This document shows positions 25,431 through 34,568 of a stretch of DNA of 64,000 nt, piece after piece (positions within the stretch are counted from its first letter, which is position 1; each line of letters starts with the position of its first letter). Location: assembly GCF_900109325.1 (NCBI RefSeq), contig NZ_FNZU01000001.1, positions 281,668 through 345,667 of the forward strand, in the 5' to 3' direction. This stretch comes from Alkalibacterium pelagium (GTDB taxonomy: Bacteria; Bacillota; Bacilli; Lactobacillales; Carnobacteriaceae_A). The notes below the pieces were generated by a model that was given only the letters and a program-made list of their open reading frames with translations, searched no databases and was not told the origin of the DNA. A program made the position numbers and the translations under genes.

Positions 25431-26648
25431 ATGATGATATTAAGTCAATCCTTTACCATACCGAATGGTGTTACAGTTAAGAATAGATTATTTAAATCTG
25501 CTATGAGCGAAACACTGGCTGGACCTGACCATCAGCCTGACGAGCGTCTTTTCCGTTTATATAGACGATGGGCGAGAGGCGGGACCGGAATCGTCGTCAC
25601 TGGCAATGTAATGATCGATAGTCGAGCTCTGGGAGAACCGGGGAATGTTGTAGTTGAAGATGAAAGGCATCTTGCTGAGTTGATACAATGGGCCGAAGCA
25701 GGTACTGAACAGCAGACGCACCTGTGGATGCAGCTGAATCATCCAGGGAGACAATCTCCCCGTTCATTATCGGATACACCGGTGGCTCCAAGTGAGGTTG
25801 CCTTAAAAAAACAGTACCGTCCATTCTTCAGTACACCCAGAGCTTTAAGTATAGAAGAGATTACTGCTATTACTGATAAGTTTGGTCGAGCAGCTGAAAT
25901 TGCCAGAAAGGCTGGCTTTACAGGTGTTCAAATTCATGCTGCTCATGGGTATCTCATCAGTCAGTTTCTATCTCCTCTTACCAATCGGAGGCAGGATGTT
26001 TACGGGGGGACATTAGAGAATCGCATGCGGTTTTTGATTGATATTTATTTTCGGATACGTGAGAAGGTCGGTCCGGAATTTCCAGTCAGTGTTAAACTGA
26101 ATATTTCTGACTTTAGTGAAGGGGGATTCAGTACTGACGAGGCTCGTAAAGTAATCAAAACATTGGATAAGAACGGGATCGATCTGATTGAACTTTCTGG
26201 AGGGAATTATGAAAATCCTAGAATGTTCGACCCGAGTGAAAAAGATGTTTTTTTCATCGATGACGCAAAGCAAATTCAGGAGGAGATAAATGCGGTTCTA
26301 GTGATCACAGGGGGCTTTCGCTCCACAGAAAGTATGGAGAAAGCTCTAGCATGTGATCATACAAAAATGGTCGGTCTAGCTAGGCCAATGGTGCTTTATC
26401 CGGATCTTCCGAAAAAATTACTGAATAAGGAAATAAAAGACGTACAGATTCCTCGTCTGACTACAGGACTGCCCTTTCTGGACAGAAAGATCGGTGGACT
26501 CATGGGAATCAGTTACTACGAACAGCAGATCAGACGTCTGGCTGATGGGCAGGATCCGCTGTATTGTGAAAATGGATGGAAACCTTTATGGAACAATTTG
26601 AAAATTCATGGGCGTACTGCACTATCTCCGAGACGCTTTACCTCTTGA
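25431..26648 (+). CDS. NADH:flavin oxidoreductase (old yellow enzyme family)
   Basis: A 405-residue FMN-dependent oxidoreductase. The TIM-barrel core begins FTIPNGVTVKNRLFKSAMSE. Later features include QLNHPGRQSP, and the family signature IHAAHGYLISQFLSPLTNRR followed by YGGTLENRMRF, which contain the His pair and substrate/FMN contacts. The 4Fe-4S Cys cluster of 2,4-dienoyl-CoA reductases is absent, so it belongs to the short OYE-like class reducing activated alkenes. The start is uncertain: in-frame ATGs occur at 25413, 25425 and 25431, and the last aligns best with the family. The 3' end overlaps the upstream extension of the next gene but not its likely start. Confidence 0.88.
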   Translation: MMILSQSFTIPNGVTVKNRLFKSAMSETLAGPDHQPDERLFRLYRRWARGGTGIVVTGNVMIDSRALGEPGNVVVEDERHLAELIQWAEAGTEQQTHLWMQLNHPGRQSPRSLSDTPVAPSEVALKKQYRPFFSTPRALSIEEITAITDKFGRAAEIARKAGFTGVQIHAAHGYLISQFLSPLTNRRQDVYGGTLENRMRFLIDIYFRIREKVGPEFPVSVKLNISDFSEGGFSTDEARKVIKTLDKNGIDLIELSGGNYENPRMFDPSEKDVFFIDDAKQIQEEINAVLVITGGFRSTESMEKALACDHTKMVGLARPMVLYPDLPKKLLNKEIKDVQIPRLTTGLPFLDRKIGGLMGISYYEQQIRRLADGQDPLYCENGWKPLWNNLKIHGRTALSPRRFTS

Positions 26649-26689
26649 TTTATAAAAAGATAAACTATATGTATAAAGGAAATGAACGA

Positions 26690-27430
26690 ATGAAGAGACA
26701 ACGAAAGAAATGGATATCAGTCCTCTTGTGGCTTATCGCCGGTATAGTATTAGCCATAGCAGCAGGTCTCGTTTTTATCCGAATTAGAACATATCAGGCT
26801 ATGCCCGAAGCCGTGACATTACTTGATGAGTCACACGTGACAGTTGAAGAAGATTGGATCAGAGTGGATTCTGATAGTAATCGGGGAAATATCGTATTAT
26901 ATCAAGGAGGGCTTGTTGAGCCCGAAGCATACTTGCCACTTGCTGATCAGCTCAGTGAAATAGGATACAGGGTCTTTATTCCTTACATGCCCATCAATCT
27001 TGCAATTTTGGGTTCAGACAAAATCGATGACATTTTGGAGATGTATGAAGATGAAGAAAAATGGTGGCTGGGAGGACATTCACTTGGAGGAACCAGTGCC
27101 TCAATTTATGCATCAGACGAGCATGATAAAATTAACGGCTTGTTTTTTCTCGCCGCTTATCCAAATGATGGCAGCGACTTGTCGGATCTTGAAATACCTG
27201 TTCTTTCGATTACTGGCACGCAAGATGAAATATTGAACAGAGAATCATATGAATCGGCTTCATCCAATCTGCCTGTTGGAACCGAGTTTTATCAGATTGA
27301 AGGCGGCAATCATTCTAATTTTGGGTATTATGGATTTCAGAACGGGGATGGGGAGAGTCTGATAAGCCGTGAGGAGCAGCACGAAGAAGTGGCCGAAAAA
27401 CTTGATGACTTTATTCAACGTCATCAGTGA
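26690..27430 (+). CDS. Membrane-anchored alpha/beta hydrolase
   Basis: A 246-residue protein. Residues 8-32 form an N-terminal signal anchor (WISVLLWLIAGIVLAIAAG). The catalytic domain has the nucleophile elbow GHSLGG (Ser about 127), a candidate acid in TGTQDE and a catalytic His in EGGNHSNFG. It is close to the alpha/beta hydrolase_5 group. It probably faces outside the cell as an esterase or lipase of unknown substrate. ATG 26690 follows AAAGGAAATGAACG. It lies 41 bp after the OYE gene, so an operon with it is plausible. Confidence 0.85.
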   Translation: MKRQRKKWISVLLWLIAGIVLAIAAGLVFIRIRTYQAMPEAVTLLDESHVTVEEDWIRVDSDSNRGNIVLYQGGLVEPEAYLPLADQLSEIGYRVFIPYMPINLAILGSDKIDDILEMYEDEEKWWLGGHSLGGTSASIYASDEHDKINGLFFLAAYPNDGSDLSDLEIPVLSITGTQDEILNRESYESASSNLPVGTEFYQIEGGNHSNFGYYGFQNGDGESLISREEQHEEVAEKLDDFIQRHQ

Positions 27431-27596
27431 CGATAGGAAATAGATCTAGCTGAAATTATTTAGTCGTTTTATGGAATATATTAAACTTTAGGGATATCCA
27501 TTGAGTTTATTCTAAATTAGAATGTAATAGAGAAGACAGATGATTTATGGTATTGTATACCTGTTGTGTTAGATATAAAAAGAATAAAAAGGAGCC

Positions 27597-28457
27597 ATGC
27601 AATTGACTTACAAACAGTTCAGACTATCTACTAGTATCCTGATGAGTCTGTTGATCCTCAGTGGGTGTACGGATAACGATCCTGAGACAGAACCTGAAGA
27701 TACAGTTGAAGAAATGCCTCAGGAAGAGACTCAGGATAATGATGAAGCAGATATTGATGATGGAGAAAACAATGAAACTGAAGAAGAAGGAAATCACTCT
27801 GAAGAAGATGAAGAGGTAAAGTCTGATGAACCAGCCATCACTATTGACATGGAAGAGGACCTGCTTGATCCTGACAGCATAAAAGTCCTGGTCAATAAGC
27901 AGTATGCTCTGCCGGAAGACTATGCACCAGATGATCTTGTTACCGTAGAGGTGCCGACTGTTTTGGAAAATCCCGAAATCAGACAGCTGAGGGAAGTAGC
28001 TTCTGAAGCCTTGACCGACATGTTTGCTGCTGCAGAAGAAGATGGAATCATTCTCTATGCCCGATCTGGCTACCGCTCTTATCAGACCCAAGTCGAGCTT
28101 TTTAATAATTACGTATCCAATCATGGAGAAGAAGCAGCAAACCGCTACAGCGCCCGTCCAGGTGAGAGTGAGCACCAGACAGGACTGGCCATGGATGTAA
28201 CGAGCGAAAGTGTAAATTATCAGCTGACTGAAGCCTTTGGTGAAACGGCTGAAGGACAATGGGTGGAAGAAAATGCCCATGATTTCGGTTATATCATCAG
28301 ATACCTTGAAGGTGAAGAAGAGGTTACTGGCTATCAGTACGAGCCTTGGCATTTGAGGTATTTAGGTGAAGAACTGGCCGCTGATGTTGCAGAAAGTGGA
28401 TTGACGTATGAAGAGTACCTACTGGAAAGAGGGATAGACATTGAGATCGACGAATAA
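27597..28457 (+). CDS. D-alanyl-D-alanine carboxypeptidase lipoprotein, VanY type
   Basis: A 286-residue lipoprotein. The signal peptide ends in LSGC (Cys about 23). An acidic Glu/Asp-rich linker spans residues about 25-80. The peptidase M15B domain follows, with ARSGYRSYQTQVELF, the zinc motif SEHQTGLAMDV and the second His in EPWHLRYLG. It trims the terminal D-Ala from peptidoglycan stem peptides outside the membrane. SD AAAAGGAG. The stop overlaps the start of the CapA-like gene by 17 bp, so the two are translationally coupled. Confidence 0.92.
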   Translation: MQLTYKQFRLSTSILMSLLILSGCTDNDPETEPEDTVEEMPQEETQDNDEADIDDGENNETEEEGNHSEEDEEVKSDEPAITIDMEEDLLDPDSIKVLVNKQYALPEDYAPDDLVTVEVPTVLENPEIRQLREVASEALTDMFAAAEEDGIILYARSGYRSYQTQVELFNNYVSNHGEEAANRYSARPGESEHQTGLAMDVTSESVNYQLTEAFGETAEGQWVEENAHDFGYIIRYLEGEEEVTGYQYEPWHLRYLGEELAADVAESGLTYEEYLLERGIDIEIDE

Positions 28458-29757
28458 TCGTGGACATCAGAAAAAAAACGGACGACTGAAACTAATCGGT
28501 CTCATTCTGCTTTTTGTTTTTGTATTAGCTGGAGCAACCTTTTATGCAATAAGTCTGGCACAGGAAAACAATGAAGAAGCAGATCAGATCGAGCAACCGG
28601 CTGGAGACGATAACCAGCAGACAGATGAAACAGACCCTGAATCCACTGAGACAGATGGAACGGACCAGGCTGATTCTGAAGAGCACGACGAAGAAGAGCC
28701 CGAAGAAGAGCAGTTCACTGACATTCGAATTAGTGCAGTAGGTGATGTAATGGGACACACGAGTCAGCTGGAAGCTGCATATGATGCGGAAACTGGAGAA
28801 TATGATTTCACGTCAGTATTCGAAGATGTCCAGCCGATTATTTCTGAATCTGACCTGGCTATTGCCAACCTGGAAACCACACTGGCAGGATCAGACCGGC
28901 CATTTATCGGGTACCCGCTTTTTAATACACCAGATGCCATTATCGATGCGCTGGATTATGCTGGGTTTGATACGATTATCACGACAAACAACCATAGCCT
29001 TGATACTGGACCAGAAGGAGTCAGAAGGACGGTTGAAGTAATTGAGGAAAAAGGTCTGGATCTGGCAGGAACTTTTGCTGAAGAGCCTGAATCCCGCGTG
29101 CTTTATAAAGAGGTTGAAGGCATTAAGGTTGCCATACTGGCATACACAGAGCATTTGAATGGTCTGGACGCCAGTTACCCGCAGGATGAAGTACTGTCCA
29201 TGATAAACGTGATCAGTGAAGAGCGTATACTAGCAGATATTGAAGAAGCAGAATCAGAAGATGTGGATCTGATGATCGCCTATATGCACTGGGGCGGAGA
29301 ATATGAACGCTATCCCAATGAGTTTCAGGAGAACTATGCAGAGCTTATGACGCGTGAAGGCGTAGATATCATTTTCGGCAGTCACCCACATGTAATTCAG
29401 CAGGCTACTTATTTGGAAGTGGATGGAAATGAATCGATTGTCGCTTACTCATTAGGAAATTTCGTCTCCAATCAGCGGAGAGAAACCTTGGGAGAAGAGC
29501 GTGAGCCGACTGAAGATGGTGTCATATTCCATGTGAATGTTCAGAAAAATGAACAGACTGGAGAGACTACGGTCCAACAGGTCGAGTATACACCAACTTG
29601 GGTCTATCGAAACAGGTATGAAGGAGACAGCACCTATACTTACCGTATCTTACCAGTTGAACGCATACTTGAAACAGATGAGTTTACCGACGTAGACCGT
29701 CAGCGGATGCAGCGTTCTCTTGATGAAACAACAACACGTCTCGAACTGACTGATTAA
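28441..29757 (+). CDS. CapA family (poly-gamma-glutamate biosynthesis-like) protein
   Basis: A 438-residue membrane-anchored protein. One N-terminal TM segment (LKLIGLILLFVFVLAGATFY) precedes an acidic Glu/Asp/Thr linker (about 45-90). The metallophosphatase-like CapA domain contains SAVGDVMGHTSQ, FDTIITTNNHSLD, AYMHWGGEYERYPN and GSHPHVIQ, the expected metal ligands. CapA proteins take part in poly-gamma-glutamate assembly, but no capB/capC neighbours exist here, so a different extracellular phosphatase role is possible. The TTG start has GAGGG upstream. It follows vanY with overlap and ends at a strong terminator. Confidence 0.88.
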   Translation: MRSTNNRGHQKKNGRLKLIGLILLFVFVLAGATFYAISLAQENNEEADQIEQPAGDDNQQTDETDPESTETDGTDQADSEEHDEEEPEEEQFTDIRISAVGDVMGHTSQLEAAYDAETGEYDFTSVFEDVQPIISESDLAIANLETTLAGSDRPFIGYPLFNTPDAIIDALDYAGFDTIITTNNHSLDTGPEGVRRTVEVIEEKGLDLAGTFAEEPESRVLYKEVEGIKVAILAYTEHLNGLDASYPQDEVLSMINVISEERILADIEEAESEDVDLMIAYMHWGGEYERYPNEFQENYAELMTREGVDIIFGSHPHVIQQATYLEVDGNESIVAYSLGNFVSNQRRETLGEEREPTEDGVIFHVNVQKNEQTGETTVQQVEYTPTWVYRNRYEGDSTYTYRILPVERILETDEFTDVDRQRMQRSLDETTTRLELTD

Positions 29758-29761
29758 CATA

Positions 29762-29804
29762 AAAATGCTTCAGGACATGCGCATGTCCTGAAGCATTTTT
29801 TTTA
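29762..29804. terminator. Bidirectional terminator between capA and EAL genes
   Basis: A perfect 16-bp inverted repeat (ATGCTTCAGGACATGC with its complement, 29765-29796) with A5 before and T8 after. Confidence 0.9.
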
Positions 29805-29830
29805 TAGTTTTGTATTGAATCTAGTTAAAC

Positions 29831-30835
29831 TTATAAAAGTGCCAAATCAATTCGGTCGACTTCCAACGGAGCAGGCATAGGTTTCCCAAAAAGATAGCCT
29901 TGAAACAGTTGATACCCATGTGATTTCAGCCACTTGAAGTCATCAGGAGATTCGATTCCTTCAGCAAGAGTTACGGCTCCATATTCATTAGCTTTTTCAA
30001 GGAAAGCTAATGCCACTGCCTGCTTGTCACTTGAGGCATGAACGCCATCGACAAACTGTCTGTCGAGCTTTACATAGGGTGGTTTCAAGTCTGATAAGAG
30101 ATCTAAGGTGTTGTATCCTGCACCGACATCATCCAGAGCATAACAGAATCCATTATCCTGATAATACTTCAATATGGACTTTAAGTGATCAGTATCGTTT
30201 ATTTTTTCTGTCTCTACGACTTCGAAAACAAAGCGTTCACTGTCGATATTCAGCTGATTGGCAACAGCGGTAGTCGTTTTAAGACAATACTCAGGACTGT
30301 AGATAGATGTTGGAATAAAGTTGATAAAGGCCTTCTGGTTTTTCTTCAGCCGAGTGACTTGACGGACCCCCTGGATGCGACATAAACGATCTAAGGCGAA
30401 GGTCCGTCCACGAGCACGTGCGGCAGGGAACATAACATCCGGATAAATCATATCCCCATCTTTATTATTGAATCTGGCCAGCATTTCATATCCGTAGATT
30501 GCCCCTTCAGAAGTGATGATCGGCTGGAAATGCATGGTTATGTATTTTTCACGTATGATAGAATCGATCCAGGAAGATTCAGTATATGCACTGAACTCAG
30601 TTATAGTCAACCAGTCTCCTGTCTGAACTTTAAATGTGACCTGATCAGTCAGATCCATAGCCAGAAGAAAATCCAGCAGGTCTTTTGTGGCATCTTCAGT
30701 CGTTAATATAACTGAATCTTTGACTTTATAGGGATAGTCTCTGTGAGTAAAATGATCAGTGACCATACTGATCAGATGTTCAGGTATACTCAAGGAAATT
30801 CGCTGTTTACTGATGGAACACACTGGGCAAGTCAT
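29831..30835 (-). CDS. EAL domain c-di-GMP phosphodiesterase
   Basis: A 334-residue soluble protein. It starts MTCPVC, a lone CxxC of unknown role. Residues about 10-85 are an undefined N-terminal domain. The EAL domain (about 90-325) has its signature as EMLAR, then FINFIPTS (Asn), FEVVETE (Glu), ALDDVGAGYN (the DD pair), YVKLDR (Lys), LAEGIES (Glu) and QGYLFGKP (Gln). All catalytic and metal-binding residues appear retained, so it should hydrolyse c-di-GMP. No GGDEF domain is fused. It is convergent with capA. The N-terminal CxxC could be a redox or metal site, which is inference. Confidence 0.9.
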   Translation of the reverse strand: MTCPVCSISKQRISLSIPEHLISMVTDHFTHRDYPYKVKDSVILTTEDATKDLLDFLLAMDLTDQVTFKVQTGDWLTITEFSAYTESSWIDSIIREKYITMHFQPIITSEGAIYGYEMLARFNNKDGDMIYPDVMFPAARARGRTFALDRLCRIQGVRQVTRLKKNQKAFINFIPTSIYSPEYCLKTTTAVANQLNIDSERFVFEVVETEKINDTDHLKSILKYYQDNGFCYALDDVGAGYNTLDLLSDLKPPYVKLDRQFVDGVHASSDKQAVALAFLEKANEYGAVTLAEGIESPDDFKWLKSHGYQLFQGYLFGKPMPAPLEVDRIDLALL

Positions 30836-30901
30836 ATCTTTACCTCCAATTCATTCTATCTTTATTTTAGCACATTATTTACTTCCAGTACTAATTTTTA
30901 T

Positions 30902-30933
30902 AAAAAAAGAGCTCCGCACATGTGTACGGAGTC
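30902..30933 (-). terminator. Terminator of the lmo0937-like gene
   Basis: On the minus strand, stem CTCCGTAC/GTGCGGAG followed by CTCTTTTTTT. Confidence 0.7.
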
Positions 30934-30970
30934 TCCTTTAATAATAAGTAGCTGTTGAGAGGATTGTAAG

Positions 30971-31120
30971 TTACCTTCCTCTTCTACCAGTGATCATATT
31001 AAAGATAAATACAATCAGGGCAATAACAAGCAGGATATGAACCAAACCACCTGCGACTTCAAATACAAGTCCTAGGATCCAGAATAAAATCAAAAGTCCA
31101 ATAATTGTCCACAACATCAT
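30971..31120 (-). CDS. Small Lmo0937-like membrane protein
   Basis: A 49-residue protein: MMLWTIIGLLILFWILG, then FEVAGGLVHILLVIALIVFIF and a basic GRRGR tail. Two hydrophobic stretches separated by a short Gly-rich turn and a C-terminal Arg cluster match the Lmo0937 family of tiny stress-associated membrane proteins of Firmicutes. The start has AAAGGAGTGAG 3-5 nt upstream. It is monocistronic on the minus strand, with its own terminator. Confidence 0.8.
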   Translation of the reverse strand: MMLWTIIGLLILFWILGLVFEVAGGLVHILLVIALIVFIFNMITGRRGR

Positions 31121-31313
31121 TAACTCACTCCTTTATTTTTATAAATTGAGTATAACAGAGGAGAACGACAGATGTATAATGATATGCTCGCGTTTCTAAA
31201 TATACAGAATGATTACTCGAAATCAGAACATATCAGCTGTTAATTCAGAATATTAGTGAATTGAATCGATCAGTGATAGACTATATGTATAACGCATGCA
31301 CAAGGAGAATTTT

Positions 31314-32573
31314 ATGAGTATTGGATACGCCTGTTTAACAAGAGGAATTGCAGATCTCAGCTATAAAACCTGCCGCAAGCAGAACGCGACTGAAGAGAAT
31401 CTACTTAGTCTGATCGAGCACAATCTGACCACCCTTGAAGCAATGATCGATTATAATCATCAAAACGATATCCGACTATTTAGGATAAGCTCGGATATCA
31501 TTCCATTCGGCTCAGATTTTTCCGTTAACGACCTCGACTGGTCAAAGATTTTTAAGGAACAGTTTGAGCGAATCGGTGAAAAAGTGAAAGATTACGGTAT
31601 AAGGGTATCCATGCACCCGGGACAGTATACTGTATTAAATTCAAAAAATGAGGATGTGGTGAACAGGGCAATAGATGATTTAACTTATCATACCCAGTTC
31701 ATTGACAGCTTGAATGTAGATTCCTCACATAAAATCATTCTGCATATTGGAGGGGTTTATGGAGATAAAGATGAAGCCATTGACCGTTTCATCAGTGTAT
31801 ACAGGAAACTGGAGCAGGACATTAAAGACAGACTGATCATTGAAAATGATGACCGACTTTATACCATTGAGGATGTTCTGTCAATCAGTGAGCAGACAGG
31901 TGCACCTGTGGTATACGATAACCTTCATCATTTTATCAATCCGGGGGAGTCATTAGGGAACGACCGAATGTGGATTGAAAAGGCAAAGAAAACCTGGAGC
32001 TTGGATGATGGCCGAGCAAAAGTCCACTACTCTCAACAGCAGTTGAATGCGAGAGAGGGGGCTCATTCCCAGACTGTTAGAATTAGGGAATTTATGGATT
32101 ATTACGAGTCAGTCAGATCTCTGGATATCGACATCATGCTTGAAGTAAAAGATAAGAACCTGTCAGCGGTCAAATGTGTGCTGGCTACTAAGGACGAAGG
32201 GGCCATGAAAGATCTGGAGAAAGAATGGAGCAGGTACAAGTATGCTGTTCTCGAACGGTCGCCTAAATGCTATCAGGCTATTAGAGAACTGCTTAAAGAT
32301 AAGGACAGCTATCCGGTCGTGCCTTTTTATGAACGGATAGAAGAAGCTCTTGAGACACCATTGTCTGCAAACACTGTTCTAAATGGAGTGGAACATGTCT
32401 GGGGATATGTTAAGGATAGCGTTCTGGAAAAAGAAAAGAGAGCATACGTCAGATATAAAGAGGAGGTACTATCTGATGTGTCCAGTCTTCCCAAGTTGAA
32501 GAGAATGCTGAGGAAGCTGGCGGTTAAGTACGACGTATCATATTTAAACGAATCTTATTACTTTGATTTATAA
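31314..32573 (+). CDS. uvsE: UV DNA damage endonuclease
   Basis: A 419-residue UvsE/UVDE protein that nicks 5' of UV photoproducts, starting a photolyase-independent excision-repair path. Family features are SIGYACLTRGI at the N terminus, FRISSDIIPFGSD, VSMHPGQYTVLNS, ILHIGGVYGDK, IENDDRLYT and VYDNLHHF; they supply the metal-binding His, Glu and Asp residues of the TIM barrel. The C-terminal 120 residues form an extension seen in Bacillus and Lactobacillales members. ATG 31314 follows CAAGGAGAATTTT. The next gene, tspO-like, begins 19 bp after its stop, so they probably form one operon. Confidence 0.95.
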   Translation: MSIGYACLTRGIADLSYKTCRKQNATEENLLSLIEHNLTTLEAMIDYNHQNDIRLFRISSDIIPFGSDFSVNDLDWSKIFKEQFERIGEKVKDYGIRVSMHPGQYTVLNSKNEDVVNRAIDDLTYHTQFIDSLNVDSSHKIILHIGGVYGDKDEAIDRFISVYRKLEQDIKDRLIIENDDRLYTIEDVLSISEQTGAPVVYDNLHHFINPGESLGNDRMWIEKAKKTWSLDDGRAKVHYSQQQLNAREGAHSQTVRIREFMDYYESVRSLDIDIMLEVKDKNLSAVKCVLATKDEGAMKDLEKEWSRYKYAVLERSPKCYQAIRELLKDKDSYPVVPFYERIEEALETPLSANTVLNGVEHVWGYVKDSVLEKEKRAYVRYKEEVLSDVSSLPKLKRMLRKLAVKYDVSYLNESYYFDL

Positions 32574-32592
32574 AATTAAAGGAGGCGTCTGT

Positions 32593-33330
32593 ATGACGGA
32601 CAGAAAAAGATGGGGAATCATATACAGTATAGCTTTTGTTATAATGATCGGAACGAATTATCTTGTGGGCGGAGATGTTGGAAATATTGCAGATCAGGAT
32701 CAGGCAATTATACAGCCAGCCAGTTATGTATTTTCGATCTGGGGACTTATTTATGTGCTGCTTGCCATATGGATTATCCGGTTGTTTGTAAGAAAAGATG
32801 ATCCCAGTCCGATATATAAGAGTATTCACTACTGGTTGGTGGCAAATTTTGCTTTAAATGCCTTGTGGATCGTTGTATTTACACAAGTCTGGCTGATTGC
32901 ATCGACAGTAGTCATAGTAGGACTTCTGATCACACTCATAGTTATATATAAGAAATTAACCAGACACGGAAATCACTGGTTTGACCGTATTCCTTTTTCG
33001 ATCTATTTTGGTTGGGTAACAGTCGCCACGATCGTTAACATTATTGACACGGTTAATGGTCAAGGCATTGATGAACTCATTGGACTGAATGAGTATCAGT
33101 GGACACTTATTTTGCTGGTAATCGCAACGTTGATTGCATTATTTGTTTCACTTGTTCATAAAGACTGGCTTTATCCTCTCGTATTTGCCTGGGCATATGT
33201 CGGGATAATCATTGAAAACGAAAATCAGCTGTTCTTACTGACGATCATTGCAGGAGCGGGAGTTGTATTCCATCTTCTAGCTTCAGCGATCGTAGGCTTT
33301 GATAAAATGAGAAGCAGAGCAGAAAGGTAA
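32593..33330 (+). CDS. TspO/MBR-like tryptophan-rich membrane protein
   Basis: A 245-residue membrane protein with six or seven hydrophobic helices. The motifs PASYVFSIWGLIYVLLAIW and VANFALNALWIVVFTQVW match the first part of the TspO/MBR fold (PxxxFxxxWxxLY, NxxWxxxF). It is longer than the usual five-helix TspO (about 155 aa), which suggests extra helices at the C terminus. TspO proteins bind porphyrins and act in oxidative or light stress. ATG 32593 has AAAGGAGG 7 nt upstream. It is directly downstream of uvsE. Substrate is not known. Confidence 0.85.
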   Translation: MTDRKRWGIIYSIAFVIMIGTNYLVGGDVGNIADQDQAIIQPASYVFSIWGLIYVLLAIWIIRLFVRKDDPSPIYKSIHYWLVANFALNALWIVVFTQVWLIASTVVIVGLLITLIVIYKKLTRHGNHWFDRIPFSIYFGWVTVATIVNIIDTVNGQGIDELIGLNEYQWTLILLVIATLIALFVSLVHKDWLYPLVFAWAYVGIIIENENQLFLLTIIAGAGVVFHLLASAIVGFDKMRSRAER

Positions 33331-33337
33331 GTAGACT

Positions 33338-33397
33338 GGACTTTAAATCAGCAGCAGGAGGCAATATCCTGTAATCAGCTGATTTAAAGTCTATTTC
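33338..33397 (+). terminator. Terminator after the tspO-like gene
   Basis: GACTTTAAATCAGC and GCTGATTTAAAGTC (14-bp stem) enclose a smaller CAGGA/TCCTG hairpin, then a short T run. Confidence 0.75.
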
Positions 33398-33547
33398 TAT
33401 TTGCAGATTATAGGTTTGAATCGTCAGATATAATATGCGAATTGAAAGGTTCTTAAAGCTTTTCATTAGAGATTCGAGAATTGATCATTCAGCCGAATAA
33501 AAAAATGTTATAATGAGTCAGTTATCACTTGAAAGGGATGAAGCATA

Positions 33548-34552
33548 ATGACCCAATTGACAAAAAAACTTCCCGGACTCTTGCTTGCGACAGGTATAGC
33601 CGTAATAGCTGTTCTGATCGAAACTATACTTCCGGGGCATTTTATCGGTTCAGCGGTGCTGGCCATGTTCATTGGTATAGGATTCCGTGCCCTATACTAC
33701 AAACCTGAACTATTGAATGAAGGTGTTCAATTCGCCTCAAAAAAAGTACTTAAATTTGCTATTATATTATTAGGGGCTTCCTTGAATGTGTCTATCATTC
33801 TTCAAGTGGGCAGCCGAACATTGATTGTCCTGTTATTTACCTTACTGACAGCTTTCGGAGGAGGCTATCTACTGGGCAGACTATTCAAGATCAACTGGAA
33901 GCTGAGCAATATGATTGCTGCTGGAACGGCAATTTGTGGAGGATCAGCTATTGCAGCGATGGCACCTGTTATTGAAGCGGATGATGGCGATGTCTCATAT
34001 GCTATTTCTTCTACATTTATCTTTGACATGGGAATGGTCATTCTGTACCCTATCATTGGCCAGCTCCTGTCTTTAAGCGATCAGTTCTTCGGCTTCTGGT
34101 CCGGGACATCCATCAATGATACATCAAGTGTTGTTGCAGCAAGTTTTGCTTTTTCAGAAGCAGCTGGAGAAATTGCGACCATGGTCAAACTGACCCGGAC
34201 ACTGGCTATCATACCGACCGTAATTATTTTTTCTGCTGTCTACTTCAGACAGAAACTGAAGCAGCCCAATCAGCGGAAAGAGAAAGTGTCACTGCAGAAA
34301 CTGTTCCCATGGTTCATCGCATGTTTTGTACTTTTCGCAGGATTGAACACAGTTGGTCTGATACCAGCAGAGTTAAGTGGTGCGATGCGACAGGCCAGCC
34401 GATTTTTAATGGTCATCGCTCTGGCAGCAATCGGTCTGAAAACGAATGTAAGACAGTTTGCCCGAACAGGGTGGAAGCCATTTGTCCATGCAATCATTTT
34501 GTCAAGTCTCGTTGTCGTTGTATCTTTTGCAGTCGTAGCCATAGTCTTATAA
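33548..34552 (+). CDS. YeiH/UPF0324 family membrane protein (putative sulfate exporter)
   Basis: A 334-residue polytopic protein with about ten TM segments. Landmarks are the GIGFRALYY loop, FAIILLGASLNVSII, the AAGTAICGGSAIAA motif, and the conserved SGTSINDTSSVVAASF segment of the PSE (putative sulfate exporter) family. SD AAAGGGATG. It stands at the head of a possible three-gene unit: a GDPD gene starts 16 bp later and a 5'-nucleotidase 27 bp after that. The substrate is inferred from the family name only. Confidence 0.9.
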   Translation: MTQLTKKLPGLLLATGIAVIAVLIETILPGHFIGSAVLAMFIGIGFRALYYKPELLNEGVQFASKKVLKFAIILLGASLNVSIILQVGSRTLIVLLFTLLTAFGGGYLLGRLFKINWKLSNMIAAGTAICGGSAIAAMAPVIEADDGDVSYAISSTFIFDMGMVILYPIIGQLLSLSDQFFGFWSGTSINDTSSVVAASFAFSEAAGEIATMVKLTRTLAIIPTVIIFSAVYFRQKLKQPNQRKEKVSLQKLFPWFIACFVLFAGLNTVGLIPAELSGAMRQASRFLMVIALAAIGLKTNVRQFARTGWKPFVHAIILSSLVVVVSFAVVAIVL

Positions 34553-34568
34553 TACAAGGAGGAAACGA

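Noticed and set aside
27624..28352. 242-residue minus-strand ORF
   Set aside because: Antisense shadow of the VanY lipoprotein gene, created by its acidic-linker codons; no Shine-Dalgarno.
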